From NCBI RefSeq assembly GCF_004535825.1, contig NZ_SGVY01000038.1:1-39088 (forward strand): DNA of 39,088 nucleotides, in the 5' to 3' direction. Within the stretch, counting starts at the first letter, position 1; the number at the start of each line of letters is the position of its first letter. A program made the position numbers and the translations under genes. This DNA comes from Segatella hominis (lineage in GTDB: Bacteria; Bacteroidota; Bacteroidia; Bacteroidales; Bacteroidaceae). Shown here piece after piece: positions 23,459 through 31,789 of the stretch. A model generated the notes under the pieces. It was given only the letters and a program-made list of their open reading frames with translations. It searched no databases and was not told where the DNA came from.

Positions 23459-23491
23459 AACCGCAGATAGTTCGCTATCTGCGGTTTTTTT
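23459..23491 (+). terminator. Terminator with UUCG loop after the TonB receptor
   Basis: AACCGCAGATAG and CTATCTGCGGTT pair perfectly over 12 bases around TTCG and run into seven T residues. It probably ends transcripts from the TonB receptor and from the -7 box at 23434-23441. Confidence 0.92.
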
Positions 23492-23501
23492 AGTATCTTT
23501 G
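23471..23501 (+). promoter_or_regulatory. Promoter of mmdA overlapping the terminator
   Basis: TATCTTTG at 23494-23501 is a full -7 match. The -33 position at exactly 19 bases falls on TTCG (23471-23474), the loop of the terminator. The leader to the mmdA start is about 75 bases. Confidence 0.65.
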
Positions 23502-23581
23502 CCACCGATTTGTGCAACGTGGACCCATCCGTCCCATTGCATACACTCCATAGAATAAAAAACAATACATAATAATCAATT

Positions 23582-25147
23582 ATGAGTAAACAAATAGAAA
23601 AGATTAAGGAGCTGATCGCAAAGCGCGAACAGGCTCGTCTTGGCGGTGGCGAGAAAGCTATCGAGAAGCAGCATGCACGTGGCAAATATACAGCTCGTGA
23701 GCGTATCGAAATGTTGGTAGATGCTGGCAGTTTCGAGGAGTACGACATGTTCAAATTGCACCGTTGCACCAACTTCGGTATGGAGAAGAAACAATACCTC
23801 GGTGATGGTGTCGTAGCAGGTAGTGCTACTATCGCTGGCCGCTTGGTTTATGTATATGCTCAGGACTTTACCGTAAATGGCGGTTCTCTCTCTGAGACTA
23901 TGGCACAGAAAATTTGTAAGGTAATGGATATGGCTATGACCATGGGTGCACCTGTCATCTGCATGAACGACTCTGGTGGTGCACGTATCCAGGAAGGTAT
24001 CTGCGCACTCGCTGGTTATGGTGAGATTTTCGAGCGCAACATCCTTGCTTCTGGTGTCATCCCACAGATTTCTGCCATCATGGGCCCTTGCGCCGGTGGT
24101 GCCGTTTACTCTCCAGGTTTGACCGACTTCATCATCATGAAGGAGCAGACATCTTATATGTTCCTGACTGGTCCTAAGGTGGTTAAGACTGTAACAGGCG
24201 AGGATATCGATGCTGAGCACCTCGGTGGTGCATCTGTCCATGCTACCAAGAGTGGTGTAACCCACTTCGCAGCTAAGACAGAGGAAGAGGCTATCGAGAT
24301 GATCAAGAGCCTGCTCTCTTACATTCCAAGCAACAATACAGAAGAAGCTCCACGCATAGAGTGCACAGACCCTATCGACCGCATGGATGATTCCCTGAAC
24401 GAGATTATTCCTGATGATCCAAACCAGGCATACGATATGTACAAGGTAATTGGTGCGATCACAGACAACGGCGAGTTCTTTGAGGTTCAGCCTAAGTTTG
24501 CCAAGAATATCATCACAGGTTTCGCTCGTTTCAATGGTCAGAGCGTGGGTATCGTAGCCAACCAGCCTGCTGCTTACGCAGGTGTGCTTGATGTAAATGC
24601 CAGCCGTAAGGCAGCTCGCTTCGTACGTTTCTGCGATGCATTCAACATTCCTATCGTATCTCTCGTTGACGTACCAGGATTCTTGCCAGGTACAGGTCAG
24701 GAGTACAACGCTGTCATCCTCCACGGTGCACAGTTGCTCTACGCTTACGGCGAGGCTACCGTGCCAAAGATCACTATCACATTGCGTAAGAGCTATGGTG
24801 GTAGCCATATCGTGATGGGTTGCAAGCAGTTGCGTGCTGACTTGAACTTCGCTTGGCCATCTTCAGAGATTGCCGTAATGGGTGCCAGCGGTGCTGTTGC
24901 AGTCCTCTGCGGTAAGGAAGCTAAGGCTAAGAAGGAAGCTGGCGAGGATGTAAAGGCATTCTTGGCAGAGAAGGAGCAGGAATATACAGACAAGTTTGCT
25001 AATCCTTATCAGGCTGCCCAGTATGGTTACATCGATGATGTTATCGAGCCACGCAATACTCGTTTCCGCATCTGCCGTGGTTTGGCTCAGCTCGCTACCA
25101 AGCGCCAGAACTTGCCTGCTAAGAAGCATGGTTGTATGCCAATGTAA
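23582..25147 (+). CDS. mmdA: Acyl-CoA carboxyltransferase (methylmalonyl-CoA decarboxylase alpha)
   Basis: 521 residues of the crotonase-fold carboxyltransferase family, full length. N-terminal half: YTARERIEMLVDAGSFEEYD, VYVYAQDFTVNGGSLSE, CMNDSGGARIQEG (oxyanion loop) and IMGPCAGGAVYSPGLTDFII. C-terminal half: the FVRFCDAFNIPIVSLVDVPG stretch, FLPGTGQEYN and the KSYGGSHIVMGCKQLRADL segment, ending with RICRGLAQLATKRQNLPAKKHGCMPM. It moves CO2 between (S)-methylmalonyl-CoA (or propionyl-CoA) and biotin on the carrier protein. A biotin carrier and an OadG-type tail protein follow in the same operon, and OadG and OadB homologues lie 11 kb downstream, which favours the sodium-pump methylmalonyl-CoA decarboxylase over propionyl-CoA carboxylase; no biotin carboxylase gene is in the window. 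Confidence 0.92.
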   Translation: MSKQIEKIKELIAKREQARLGGGEKAIEKQHARGKYTARERIEMLVDAGSFEEYDMFKLHRCTNFGMEKKQYLGDGVVAGSATIAGRLVYVYAQDFTVNGGSLSETMAQKICKVMDMAMTMGAPVICMNDSGGARIQEGICALAGYGEIFERNILASGVIPQISAIMGPCAGGAVYSPGLTDFIIMKEQTSYMFLTGPKVVKTVTGEDIDAEHLGGASVHATKSGVTHFAAKTEEEAIEMIKSLLSYIPSNNTEEAPRIECTDPIDRMDDSLNEIIPDDPNQAYDMYKVIGAITDNGEFFEVQPKFAKNIITGFARFNGQSVGIVANQPAAYAGVLDVNASRKAARFVRFCDAFNIPIVSLVDVPGFLPGTGQEYNAVILHGAQLLYAYGEATVPKITITLRKSYGGSHIVMGCKQLRADLNFAWPSSEIAVMGASGAVAVLCGKEAKAKKEAGEDVKAFLAEKEQEYTDKFANPYQAAQYGYIDDVIEPRNTRFRICRGLAQLATKRQNLPAKKHGCMPM

Positions 25148-25171
25148 TGATATCATTAAACATTAGAATAA

Positions 25172-25321
25172 ATGGATAAGAATATTTATGCTGCGATTGC
25201 CATGGCTCTCTATGAGTATCAGGGTAATAACGTACATGACAAGGAATCAGGCATCATCACCATCAAGCCACGTCAGACTATGTGGAATGCCAAGTTCCTG
25301 AGTTTAACAGCCAAACCATAA
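25172..25321 (+). CDS. 49-residue OadG-tail minigene
   Basis: A small frame, 24 bases after mmdA and 10 bases before the biotin carrier gene. It encodes MDKNIYAAIAMALYEYQG..., with no membrane helix. It aligns without gaps to the last 46 residues of the OadG-like protein at 35462-36523: about 22 of 40 positions agree, including the block SGIITIKP and W-N-A. In sodium-pump decarboxylases the OadG C-terminus reaches from the membrane to the carboxyltransferase. This could be a soluble docking tail for MmdA, or the remnant of an oadG copy lost from this operon. The intact frame, its own ATG and the conserved block favour an expressed peptide. Confidence 0.75.
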   Translation: MDKNIYAAIAMALYEYQGNNVHDKESGIITIKPRQTMWNAKFLSLTAKP

Positions 25322-25331
25322 AGAATAAAAA

Positions 25332-25757
25332 ATGAAAGAGTTTAAATATACAATCGACGGAAAAGAATATAAGGTTCAGATTGACGGTGTTGAGGGTAAC
25401 ATCGCAAGCGTGAACGTGAATGGCGAAGCTTACAAGGTGGAAATGGAACAGGAAGCTGAGCCAGAGAAGAAGAAGGTAGTGCTCGGTCAGCCTGCTGCTG
25501 CATCTGATGATGCTGAGGCTACTCCTGCTGCCAATGTCAACACAGCCAACGCTGTGAAGGCTCCTCTCCCTGGTACTATCACCAGCATCGAAGTTGCTGT
25601 AGGTCAGGAAGTGAAAGCTGGCGATACCGTTGTCGTTCTTGAAGCTATGAAGATGCAGAACAACATCGAGGCAGAGAAAGACGGTAAGGTAACTGCTATC
25701 TGCGTAAAGCCTGGTCAGGCTGTTCTCGAAGAGGATGCACTCATCGTTATCGAGTAA
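25332..25757 (+). CDS. Biotin carboxyl carrier protein, copy 1
   Basis: 141 residues. The N-terminal half (MKEFKYTIDGKEYKVQIDGV, EGNIASVNVNGEAYKVEM) is the family-typical small domain; an Ala/Glu/Pro linker (about 47-75) follows, then a biotinyl domain at about 75-141 with the biotin lysine Lys107 in EAMKMQNN. It carries carboxybiotin from the carboxyltransferase MmdA to the membrane pump. Third gene of the mmdA operon. A second carrier with the same layout lies at 36597-37073; identity is highest in the biotin domain (EAMKMQNNIEAE in both). Confidence 0.93.
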   Translation: MKEFKYTIDGKEYKVQIDGVEGNIASVNVNGEAYKVEMEQEAEPEKKKVVLGQPAAASDDAEATPAANVNTANAVKAPLPGTITSIEVAVGQEVKAGDTVVVLEAMKMQNNIEAEKDGKVTAICVKPGQAVLEEDALIVIE

Positions 25758-25803
25758 TCTCCTCTCTTAAAACAAGATTCGTGTAAACGAAACTTCATAT
25801 TTA

Positions 25804-25840
25804 CGTCCCGATATATTCTTTTATATCGGGACGTTTTTTT
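25804..25840 (+). terminator. Terminator of the mmdA operon
   Basis: CGTCCCGATATA (25804-25815) pairs perfectly with TATATCGGGACG (25822-25833) and is followed by seven T residues. Confidence 0.93.
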
Positions 25841-25848
25841 GTCTGTCA

Positions 25849-25961
25849 GGGACCACTTTTATTTTTGCCTGCCCAGGGAAAAATTTTTGCGTGGGCACGC
25901 AGAAATTCTTCCTCGGGCAGACGGTTATTTTTCCACAGGGACAAACTTAAATTATTTTTCA
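25849..25961. repeat. Cluster of GGG / T-run units
   Basis: Five GGG triplets at 25849, 25876, 25893, 25915 and 25938 are each followed by a short mixed stretch and a T-rich run ending in C (for example ATTTTTGCC, AAATTTTTGC, TTATTTTTCC, TTATTTTTC), spaced 17-27 bases. There is no open frame. This looks like a degenerate intergenic repeat; function unknown. Confidence 0.5.
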
Positions 25962-26051
25962 CCAAACAGACTTCATATTCTCCCTTCAGTACAGACCGAA
26001 GGTCTATTACTATCTGTCAGAAATCCACTCCAGCAGAGAAAGCAACCGGTA

Positions 26052-26369
26052 TCAGATATGCACAAATCCGGCAGGAGCATTCAACCGCTGCCCTTTTGTT
26101 CTGACATACTTCAGAAACTCCACCACAACTGGGTTCTTCGGTTTTCCTGCCGTTACAAGATAAAGATTGCGGGCTGGCGGTGCAGGATATTTTCCCTTTG
26201 CAATAGCCTCCATCAGTTCATCCAAAGTTCCATAAAATTTTTCTTCCTCATCCAATTTTCCATTACCATTCACATCAATAGGAACGATGGCAATCCCTTT
26301 CGTGGGTTTATGCGTCTTATCATGATAGGCATAACCGATATTATTAATAAGAAGTAACAACCCAGAGGA
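26052..26369 (-). pseudogene. Remnant of a PstS-like phosphate-binding protein
   Basis: About 102 codons that read like the C-terminal quarter of a Bacteroidota phosphate ABC transporter substrate-binding protein: IGYAYHDKTHKP, PIDVNGNGKLDEEEKFYGTL, AIAKGKYPAPPARNLYLVT, VVVEFLKYVRTKGQ and APAGFVHI. There is no ATG; a TAA stop stands in frame at 26370-26372 and the TATATA-rich repeat lies directly beyond it. The first three quarters of the gene are missing, as are pstC, pstA and pstB. Most likely a dead fragment left after a deletion or rearrangement. A true short protein starting at TTG is possible but less likely. Confidence 0.62.
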
Positions 26370-26371
26370 TT

Positions 26372-26395
26372 ACACCTTATTATATATATAGGTGT
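26372..26395. repeat. TATATA-rich repeat, copy 3
   Basis: ACACCTTATTATATATATAG followed by GTGT; the ends ACACCT and AGGTGT are inverted repeats of each other, so this copy is a near palindrome. It marks the upstream edge of the pstS-like remnant. Related copies: 2599-2617, 7173-7195, 10376-10397. Confidence 0.6.
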
Positions 26396-26564
26396 ATGAA
26401 TCATAAAATATAGGAGATAAAGATATGGCTATTCAATTTGCTCACATAGGCTTACCAAAAACAAAGCTTTCCATAATAGCACCCCTAAATATACATACAA
26501 TTGCTGTAAAAAATAGTATAAAAATACATTTTTTGCAGCAATTTGTTACTTTTTTCCAATTTTC

Positions 26565-26596
26565 TTTGGCAGTTTGACAGAAACTTTGTATTTTTG
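26565..26596 (+). promoter_or_regulatory. Promoter of the threonine operon
   Basis: TTTGG (26565-26569), 19 bases, TATTTTTG (26589-26596). The leader of about 65 bases contains a small GC-rich hairpin, CCCCG (26616-26620) with CGGGG (26628-26632), and no leader peptide rich in Thr or Ile. The stretch 26396-26564 before it shows nothing else convincing. Confidence 0.85.
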
Positions 26597-26666
26597 CGGT
26601 CAAGTTTTGTTTCAGCCCCGGTCGTTTCGGGGGGAGCACTACATTACCAACAAAAATCAATAACAA

Positions 26667-29102
26667 ATGAAAGTATTAAAATTCGGCGGAACATCTGTTG
26701 GTTCCGTAAAAAGCATCCTCAGCTTAAAACGTATCGTAGAAAATGAGGCTAAGAAACAGAGTGTAGTGGTTGTCGTGAGCGCACTTGGTGGAATCACCGA
26801 CAAACTTCTGCAAACGTCTCAGCTTGCCCTCAAGGGTGATGAACAATGGAAAGTCGAATTCGACGCCATGGTTGATCGCCACCACAAGATGATAGACACC
26901 ATCATCACCGACACCTCAGACAGAGAAAACTTATTCAAATCGATCGATGCCCTCTTCGAGCAGTTGAAGAGCATCTATTTCGGTGTGTATCTCATCCACG
27001 ATTTAAGCGAAAAGACACAGGATGCCATCGTGAGCTATGGAGAAAGGCTCAGTTCGAAGATCGTTGCCACATTGATTCGTGGCGCCAAGTGGTTTGACTC
27101 ACGTAACTTCATCAAGACAGAGCGTATCAACGGAAAGCATACCCTCGATAGTGAGTTGACTAACAAATTGGTAAAGGATACCTTCGCAGAGCTGCCTCGC
27201 ATCTCTCTCGTACCGGGTTTTATCAGCCGCGACAAGAATACCGAGCGTACTACCAACCTCGGACGTGGCGGTAGCGACTACACCGCAGCTATTATCGCAG
27301 CAGCACTCAATGCAGAAGTGCTTGAAATCTGGACCGATGTGGATGGCTTTATGACTGCAGACCCACGTGTCATCAAATCAGCTTACACAATCAACGAACT
27401 GAGTTACATCGAGGCGATGGAGCTTTGCAACTTTGGTGCAAAGGTCATCTACCCTCCTACTATCTACCCAGTTTGTGTCAAGAATATTCCTATCAAGGTC
27501 AAGAATACCTTCAACCCAGAGGCTCCTGGCACCATCATCAAGAACAAGATTGATGGCGACTCCAAACCTATCAAGGGTATTTCTTCTATCAATGGTACAG
27601 CACTTATTACCGTAACCGGTCTTTCCATGGTCGGTGTCATCGGTGTCAACCGCCGTATCTTTACCGCTCTTGCCAATGAAGGCATCTCTGTGTTCATGGT
27701 TTCCCAGGCATCTTCAGAGAACTCTACCTCTATCGGTGTAAGAGAGCAGGACGTAGAAGAAGCTGTAAGAGTATTGAATGAGGAATTCAAAAATGAGATT
27801 GCCGACGGCGCCATGTTCCCTATGCACGCAGAATGTGGTCTGGCTACCATCGCCATCGTAGGTGAAAACATGAAGCACGCTGCTGGTATCGCTGGTAAAC
27901 TGTTCGGTACACTCGGACGAAGTGGTATCTCAGTCATCGCCTGTGCACAGGGTGCTTCAGAGACCAACATTTCTTTCGTAGTAAAGAGCGATTTCCTCCG
28001 CAAATCATTGAACGTATTACACGACAGTTTCTTCCTTTCAGAATACAAGGTGCTCAATCTCTTTATCTGCGGTGTGGGCACCGTGGGTGGCAAACTGATT
28101 GAGCAGATCAAGAACCAGTACGAAGAACTCAAGGAGCGCAACAAACTCAAGCTCAACGTGGTGGGTATTGCATCTTCCCACAATGCCATCTTCGACCGTG
28201 ACGGTCTCGACCTCGACAATTATCGTGAGGCTCTGAAGGCTTCAGAACCAAGTACCAACGAGACCCTGAAGGAAAAGATTCTGAATATGAATATCTTCAA
28301 CAGCGTATTCGTGGACTGTACTGCAAGCAAGGATGTGGCCAGTCTCTACCAGAGTCTTCTGGAGCACAACGTGAGCATCATCGCAGCCAACAAGATAGCT
28401 GCTTCCAGCGAATATGAGAACTATGAGCGATTGAAGAAGACGGCCATCCAGCGTGGTGTCGTATTCCGTTTTGAAACCAACGTAGGTGCTGGTCTTCCTA
28501 TCATTGGAACTATCAACGACCTCCGAAACTCTGGTGACAAAATCCTTAAGATTGAGGCAGTTCTGTCTGGTACGCTCAACTTTATCTTTAATGCTATCTC
28601 TGGTGTCGTACCATTCTCTGAGACCGTTCGCCTCGCCAAAGAGAAGGGCTATAGCGAGCCAGATCCACGCATCGACCTGAGCGGTATGGACGTTGTACGC
28701 AAGTTGGTAATCCTCTCTCGTGAAGCAGGCTACCGCGTAGAACAAGATGACGTTGAAAAGAACCTCTTCGTACCTGACGAATACTTCCAGGGCAGTCTGG
28801 ATGATTTCTGGAAGAAGTTGCCTGAGTTGGATGCAGAATTCGAGGCAAAGCGCAAGACCCTCGACATCGAGCACAAGCGCTGGCGCTTCGTGGCAACCCT
28901 CGATGGTGGCAAGACCAGCGTAGGCTTGCAGGCAGTAGGTCCAGAGCATCCGTTCTACAACCTCGAAGGCAGCAACAACATCGTATTGCTCACCACCGAG
29001 CGCTACAAGGAATACCCTATGATGATTCAGGGTTATGGAGCCGGAGCCAGCGTAACTGCAGCCGGTGTATTCGCCAACATCATGAGTATCGCCAACATTT
29101 AA
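26667..29102 (+). CDS. thrA: Bifunctional aspartate kinase / homoserine dehydrogenase
   Basis: 811 residues, the usual ThrA length. Residues 1-290 form the kinase (KFGGTSVGS at 5-13, SYGERLSSK, GRGGSDYTA, EIWTDVDGFMTADPR). Two ACT regulatory domains cover about 310-460 (VTGLSMVGVIGVNRRIFTAL, ISVIACAQGASE). The dehydrogenase begins near 465 with the NAD(P) loop GVGTVGG (about 470), then AANK, GAGLPIIG and FRFETNVG, and the catalytic GYSEPDPRIDLSGMDVVRK region. It performs the first and third steps from aspartate to homoserine; the ACT domains normally give threonine feedback. First gene of the operon, followed 30 bases later by the mutase-like gene. Confidence 0.97.
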   Translation: MKVLKFGGTSVGSVKSILSLKRIVENEAKKQSVVVVVSALGGITDKLLQTSQLALKGDEQWKVEFDAMVDRHHKMIDTIITDTSDRENLFKSIDALFEQLKSIYFGVYLIHDLSEKTQDAIVSYGERLSSKIVATLIRGAKWFDSRNFIKTERINGKHTLDSELTNKLVKDTFAELPRISLVPGFISRDKNTERTTNLGRGGSDYTAAIIAAALNAEVLEIWTDVDGFMTADPRVIKSAYTINELSYIEAMELCNFGAKVIYPPTIYPVCVKNIPIKVKNTFNPEAPGTIIKNKIDGDSKPIKGISSINGTALITVTGLSMVGVIGVNRRIFTALANEGISVFMVSQASSENSTSIGVREQDVEEAVRVLNEEFKNEIADGAMFPMHAECGLATIAIVGENMKHAAGIAGKLFGTLGRSGISVIACAQGASETNISFVVKSDFLRKSLNVLHDSFFLSEYKVLNLFICGVGTVGGKLIEQIKNQYEELKERNKLKLNVVGIASSHNAIFDRDGLDLDNYREALKASEPSTNETLKEKILNMNIFNSVFVDCTASKDVASLYQSLLEHNVSIIAANKIAASSEYENYERLKKTAIQRGVVFRFETNVGAGLPIIGTINDLRNSGDKILKIEAVLSGTLNFIFNAISGVVPFSETVRLAKEKGYSEPDPRIDLSGMDVVRKLVILSREAGYRVEQDDVEKNLFVPDEYFQGSLDDFWKKLPELDAEFEAKRKTLDIEHKRWRFVATLDGGKTSVGLQAVGPEHPFYNLEGSNNIVLLTTERYKEYPMMIQGYGAGASVTAAGVFANIMSIANI

Positions 29103-29132
29103 TCGTATCATACCATTAAAAGGATAACAATT

Positions 29133-30440
29133 ATGAAGCATATTATCATACTTGGCGACGGCATGGCTGACCACCCAGTGGAGAGACTGGGTGGCAAGAC
29201 CTTGCTGCAATACGCCAACAAACCATATATGGACATGCTTGCCAAGATGGGAAAGACAGGCAGACTCGTTACAGTACCAGACGGATTTCATCCAGGTTCA
29301 GAGGTAGCCAACAGTTCTATCATGGGCTACGACCAGAATGAAGTCTATGAGGGACGCGGTCCTTTGGAAGCAGCCAGCATCGGCTACGAGATGAGTCCGA
29401 ATGATTTCGCCCTTCGCTGCAATATTATCAATGTGAACGATGGCATTATCATCACCCACAACGGAGGCAATCTGGAAACAGAGGATGCAGATGTACTCAT
29501 CAAGTATCTGAACGAGAAACTCGCCAGTCAGTATCCTGGCATCGTGAAGTTTATCACAGGTATCCAATACCGACACCTCCTGATTATCAAGGGAGGTAAT
29601 AAGTATGTGGATTGTGCTCCTCCTCACGATCATCCGAACGAGGAATGGAAACCACTTCTGGTAAAACCGATGGAGAACGTAGATGCAGCATTGCTCGCTG
29701 CGCATGACAAGGATGCCAACGGCAAGGCTATCGATCCGTTAGCCGATGAATACCGCATGAGCGCACAGCAGACTGCCGATCTCCTGAATGAACTGATTCT
29801 GAAGAGTCAGGAAATCCTGGAGAACCACCCTTTCAATGTGGCACGCAAGGAACGCGGAGAGCGCATGGCTAACATCATCTGGCCTTGGGGCGGCGGTTAT
29901 CGTCCTCACATGCTCACGCTCTCACAGATGTATCCTCAGATCAAGCGAGGTTCTGTCATCTCTGCAGTCGATCTGATTCGCGGTATCGGTCATTATGCCG
30001 GTCTCCGTAACATCATCGTGGAAGGAGCGACAGGTCTTGCTGACACCAATTATGAAGGTAAGGCGCAGGCGGCTATTGATGCTCTGAAGGAAGGCGACGA
30101 TTTCGTATATGTACATGTAGAAGCAAGCGATGAGGCCGGTCATGATGGCAATCTGGAGTTGAAGATCAAGACTATAGAAAACCTTGACAGAAGACTCATC
30201 AAGCCTATCTACGATGAGGTTTCCAAGTGGGATGAACCAGTATGCATCGCCATCCTGCCTGACCACCCTACTCCAGTAGAAATTCGCACCCATGTGAAGG
30301 AGCCAGTACCTTTCATCATCTACTACCCAGGCATAGCGCCTGACGAGGTAGAGAAATACGACGAGGTAAGTTGCGTACGTGGCAGCTATGGTCTGCTACA
30401 GCTGCAAGACTTCATGAATGCATTCATGGCCATCAAATAA
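29133..30440 (+). CDS. ApgM-type phosphoglycerate mutase homologue, likely homoserine kinase
   Basis: 435 residues of the archaeal-type cofactor-independent phosphoglycerate mutase family (alkaline phosphatase fold). Metal and catalytic features: GDGMAD with Asp9 near the start, GSEVANSSIMGYD with the likely catalytic serine at 61/62, a HVEASDEAGHDGN segment and LPDHPTPVEIRTH near the C-terminus. By sequence it could be a glycolytic mutase. Its position between thrA and thrC, exactly where thrB stands in other bacteria, and the lack of a GHMP-type homoserine kinase nearby support its known annotation as the functional replacement for homoserine kinase. That role is inferred from context here. 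Spacing is 30 bases from thrA and 47 to thrC. Confidence 0.85.
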   Translation: MKHIIILGDGMADHPVERLGGKTLLQYANKPYMDMLAKMGKTGRLVTVPDGFHPGSEVANSSIMGYDQNEVYEGRGPLEAASIGYEMSPNDFALRCNIINVNDGIIITHNGGNLETEDADVLIKYLNEKLASQYPGIVKFITGIQYRHLLIIKGGNKYVDCAPPHDHPNEEWKPLLVKPMENVDAALLAAHDKDANGKAIDPLADEYRMSAQQTADLLNELILKSQEILENHPFNVARKERGERMANIIWPWGGGYRPHMLTLSQMYPQIKRGSVISAVDLIRGIGHYAGLRNIIVEGATGLADTNYEGKAQAAIDALKEGDDFVYVHVEASDEAGHDGNLELKIKTIENLDRRLIKPIYDEVSKWDEPVCIAILPDHPTPVEIRTHVKEPVPFIIYYPGIAPDEVEKYDEVSCVRGSYGLLQLQDFMNAFMAIK

Positions 30441-30487
30441 TGTTTATCAATTAAACAGACATCATTAACATAAAAAAAATTGGAAAA

Positions 30488-31789
30488 ATGAAATATTATT
30501 CAACAAATAAGAAAGCACCGATTGCCGATCTTCACAAGGCAGTAGTAAAAGGTTTGGCAGAAGACCGCGGTCTCTACATGCCTGAAATCATCAAGAAGTT
30601 ACCAAAGGAATTCTTCGACAATATCGAAAAGTTCTCTTTCCAGGAGATAGCTTATCAGGTGGCAGACGCTTTCTTTGGCGAGGATGTGGATGCAGACTCT
30701 TTGAAGAAAATCGTCTATGACACCTTGGCATTCGATTGCCCTGTCGTAGAGGTAGAACCAAACATCTACTCTCTGGAATTGTTCCATGGTCCTACTCTCG
30801 CTTTCAAGGATGTAGGTGCCCGTTTCATGGCCCGTCTGTTGCAATACTTCGTACGCCAGGAAGGCAAAGAAGAAGTGAATGTGCTCGTTGCCACATCTGG
30901 TGATACTGGTTCAGCCGTAGCCAATGGATTCCTCGGCGTAGAGGGCATTCATGTCTATGTACTCTATCCAAAGGGTAAGGTGAGCAAGATTCAGGAAAGC
31001 CAGTTTACGACCCTCGGTCAGAACATCACAGCCCTTGAGGTGGATGGCGTTTTCGATGACTGTCAGGCACTCGTAAAATCAGCTTTCATGGATGAGGAAC
31101 TGAATAAGCACATGAAGTTGACTTCAGCCAACTCTATCAATGTAGCTCGCTTCCTGCCTCAGGCATTCTACTATTTCAATGCCTATGCACGTATGAAGGA
31201 GAAAGGATTGGCAGACAAGTTGGTAATCTGTGTACCAAGCGGAAACTTCGGTAATATCACAGCCGGTCTGTTCGGTCACGAGATGGGCTTGCCTATCCAC
31301 CGCTTCATCGCAGCCAACAATGCCAACGATATTTTCTACAACTACCTGCAGACAGGTGAGTACAAACCTCAGCCAAGCAAGGCAACCATTGCCAACGCAA
31401 TGGACGTAGGCGACCCAAGCAATTTCGCCCGCATCTATGATCTCTACAAGGGCAATCATGATGCCATCACAGCCTATATCAGCGGTGCCACCTACAAGGA
31501 CGATCAGATAGCAGAGACCATGAAGCAATGCTACAATGACACCAAGTATGTACTTGACCCTCATGGCGCTTGCGGTTATCGTGCCCTGAAAGAGCAGTTG
31601 AAACCAGGCGAAGTAGGTGTATTTCTGGAGACCGCTCACCCAGCCAAGTTCAAGGAGAAGGTAGATAGCATCCTCGGTTCTGACATCGAGATTCCTGCAC
31701 GCCTTGCCGAGTTTATGAAGGGCAAGAAGCAGAGCATCGAAATGACCAAGGACTTCGCTTCATTCAAGAACTATCTGATGAACGAATAA
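30488..31789 (+). CDS. thrC: Threonine synthase
   Basis: 433 residues, close to the E. coli-type (428) length. N-terminal part MKYYSTNKKAPIADLHKAVV; PLP lysine Lys107 in PTLAFKDVGARFMARLL; SGDTGSAVANGFLGVEGIHV for phosphate binding; PSGNFGNITAGLFGHEMGLP; and DPHGACGYRAL near the end. It converts O-phosphohomoserine to threonine and completes the operon. The stop codon is embedded in a short tandem repeat (GAACGAATAAAA) that continues downstream. Confidence 0.97.
   Translation: MKYYSTNKKAPIADLHKAVVKGLAEDRGLYMPEIIKKLPKEFFDNIEKFSFQEIAYQVADAFFGEDVDADSLKKIVYDTLAFDCPVVEVEPNIYSLELFHGPTLAFKDVGARFMARLLQYFVRQEGKEEVNVLVATSGDTGSAVANGFLGVEGIHVYVLYPKGKVSKIQESQFTTLGQNITALEVDGVFDDCQALVKSAFMDEELNKHMKLTSANSINVARFLPQAFYYFNAYARMKEKGLADKLVICVPSGNFGNITAGLFGHEMGLPIHRFIAANNANDIFYNYLQTGEYKPQPSKATIANAMDVGDPSNFARIYDLYKGNHDAITAYISGATYKDDQIAETMKQCYNDTKYVLDPHGACGYRALKEQLKPGEVGVFLETAHPAKFKEKVDSILGSDIEIPARLAEFMKGKKQSIEMTKDFASFKNYLMNE

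Noticed and set aside
23576-24808. 410-codon minus-strand frame over mmdA
   Set aside because: Antisense shadow; the Cys/His/Leu-rich product resembles nothing, whereas mmdA is unmistakable.
26426-26578. 50-codon plus-strand frame beginning MAIQFAHIGL with AGGAG upstream
   Set aside because: It runs through the thrA promoter, shows no domain, and its composition is that of AT-rich noncoding DNA.
26597-26666. Possible threonine attenuator in the thrA leader
   Set aside because: There is a small GC hairpin but no T-run and no leader peptide with Thr or Ile codons.
28242-29291. 349-codon minus-strand frame over thrA and the next gene
   Set aside because: It crosses two certain genes and their intergenic gap; no family features.
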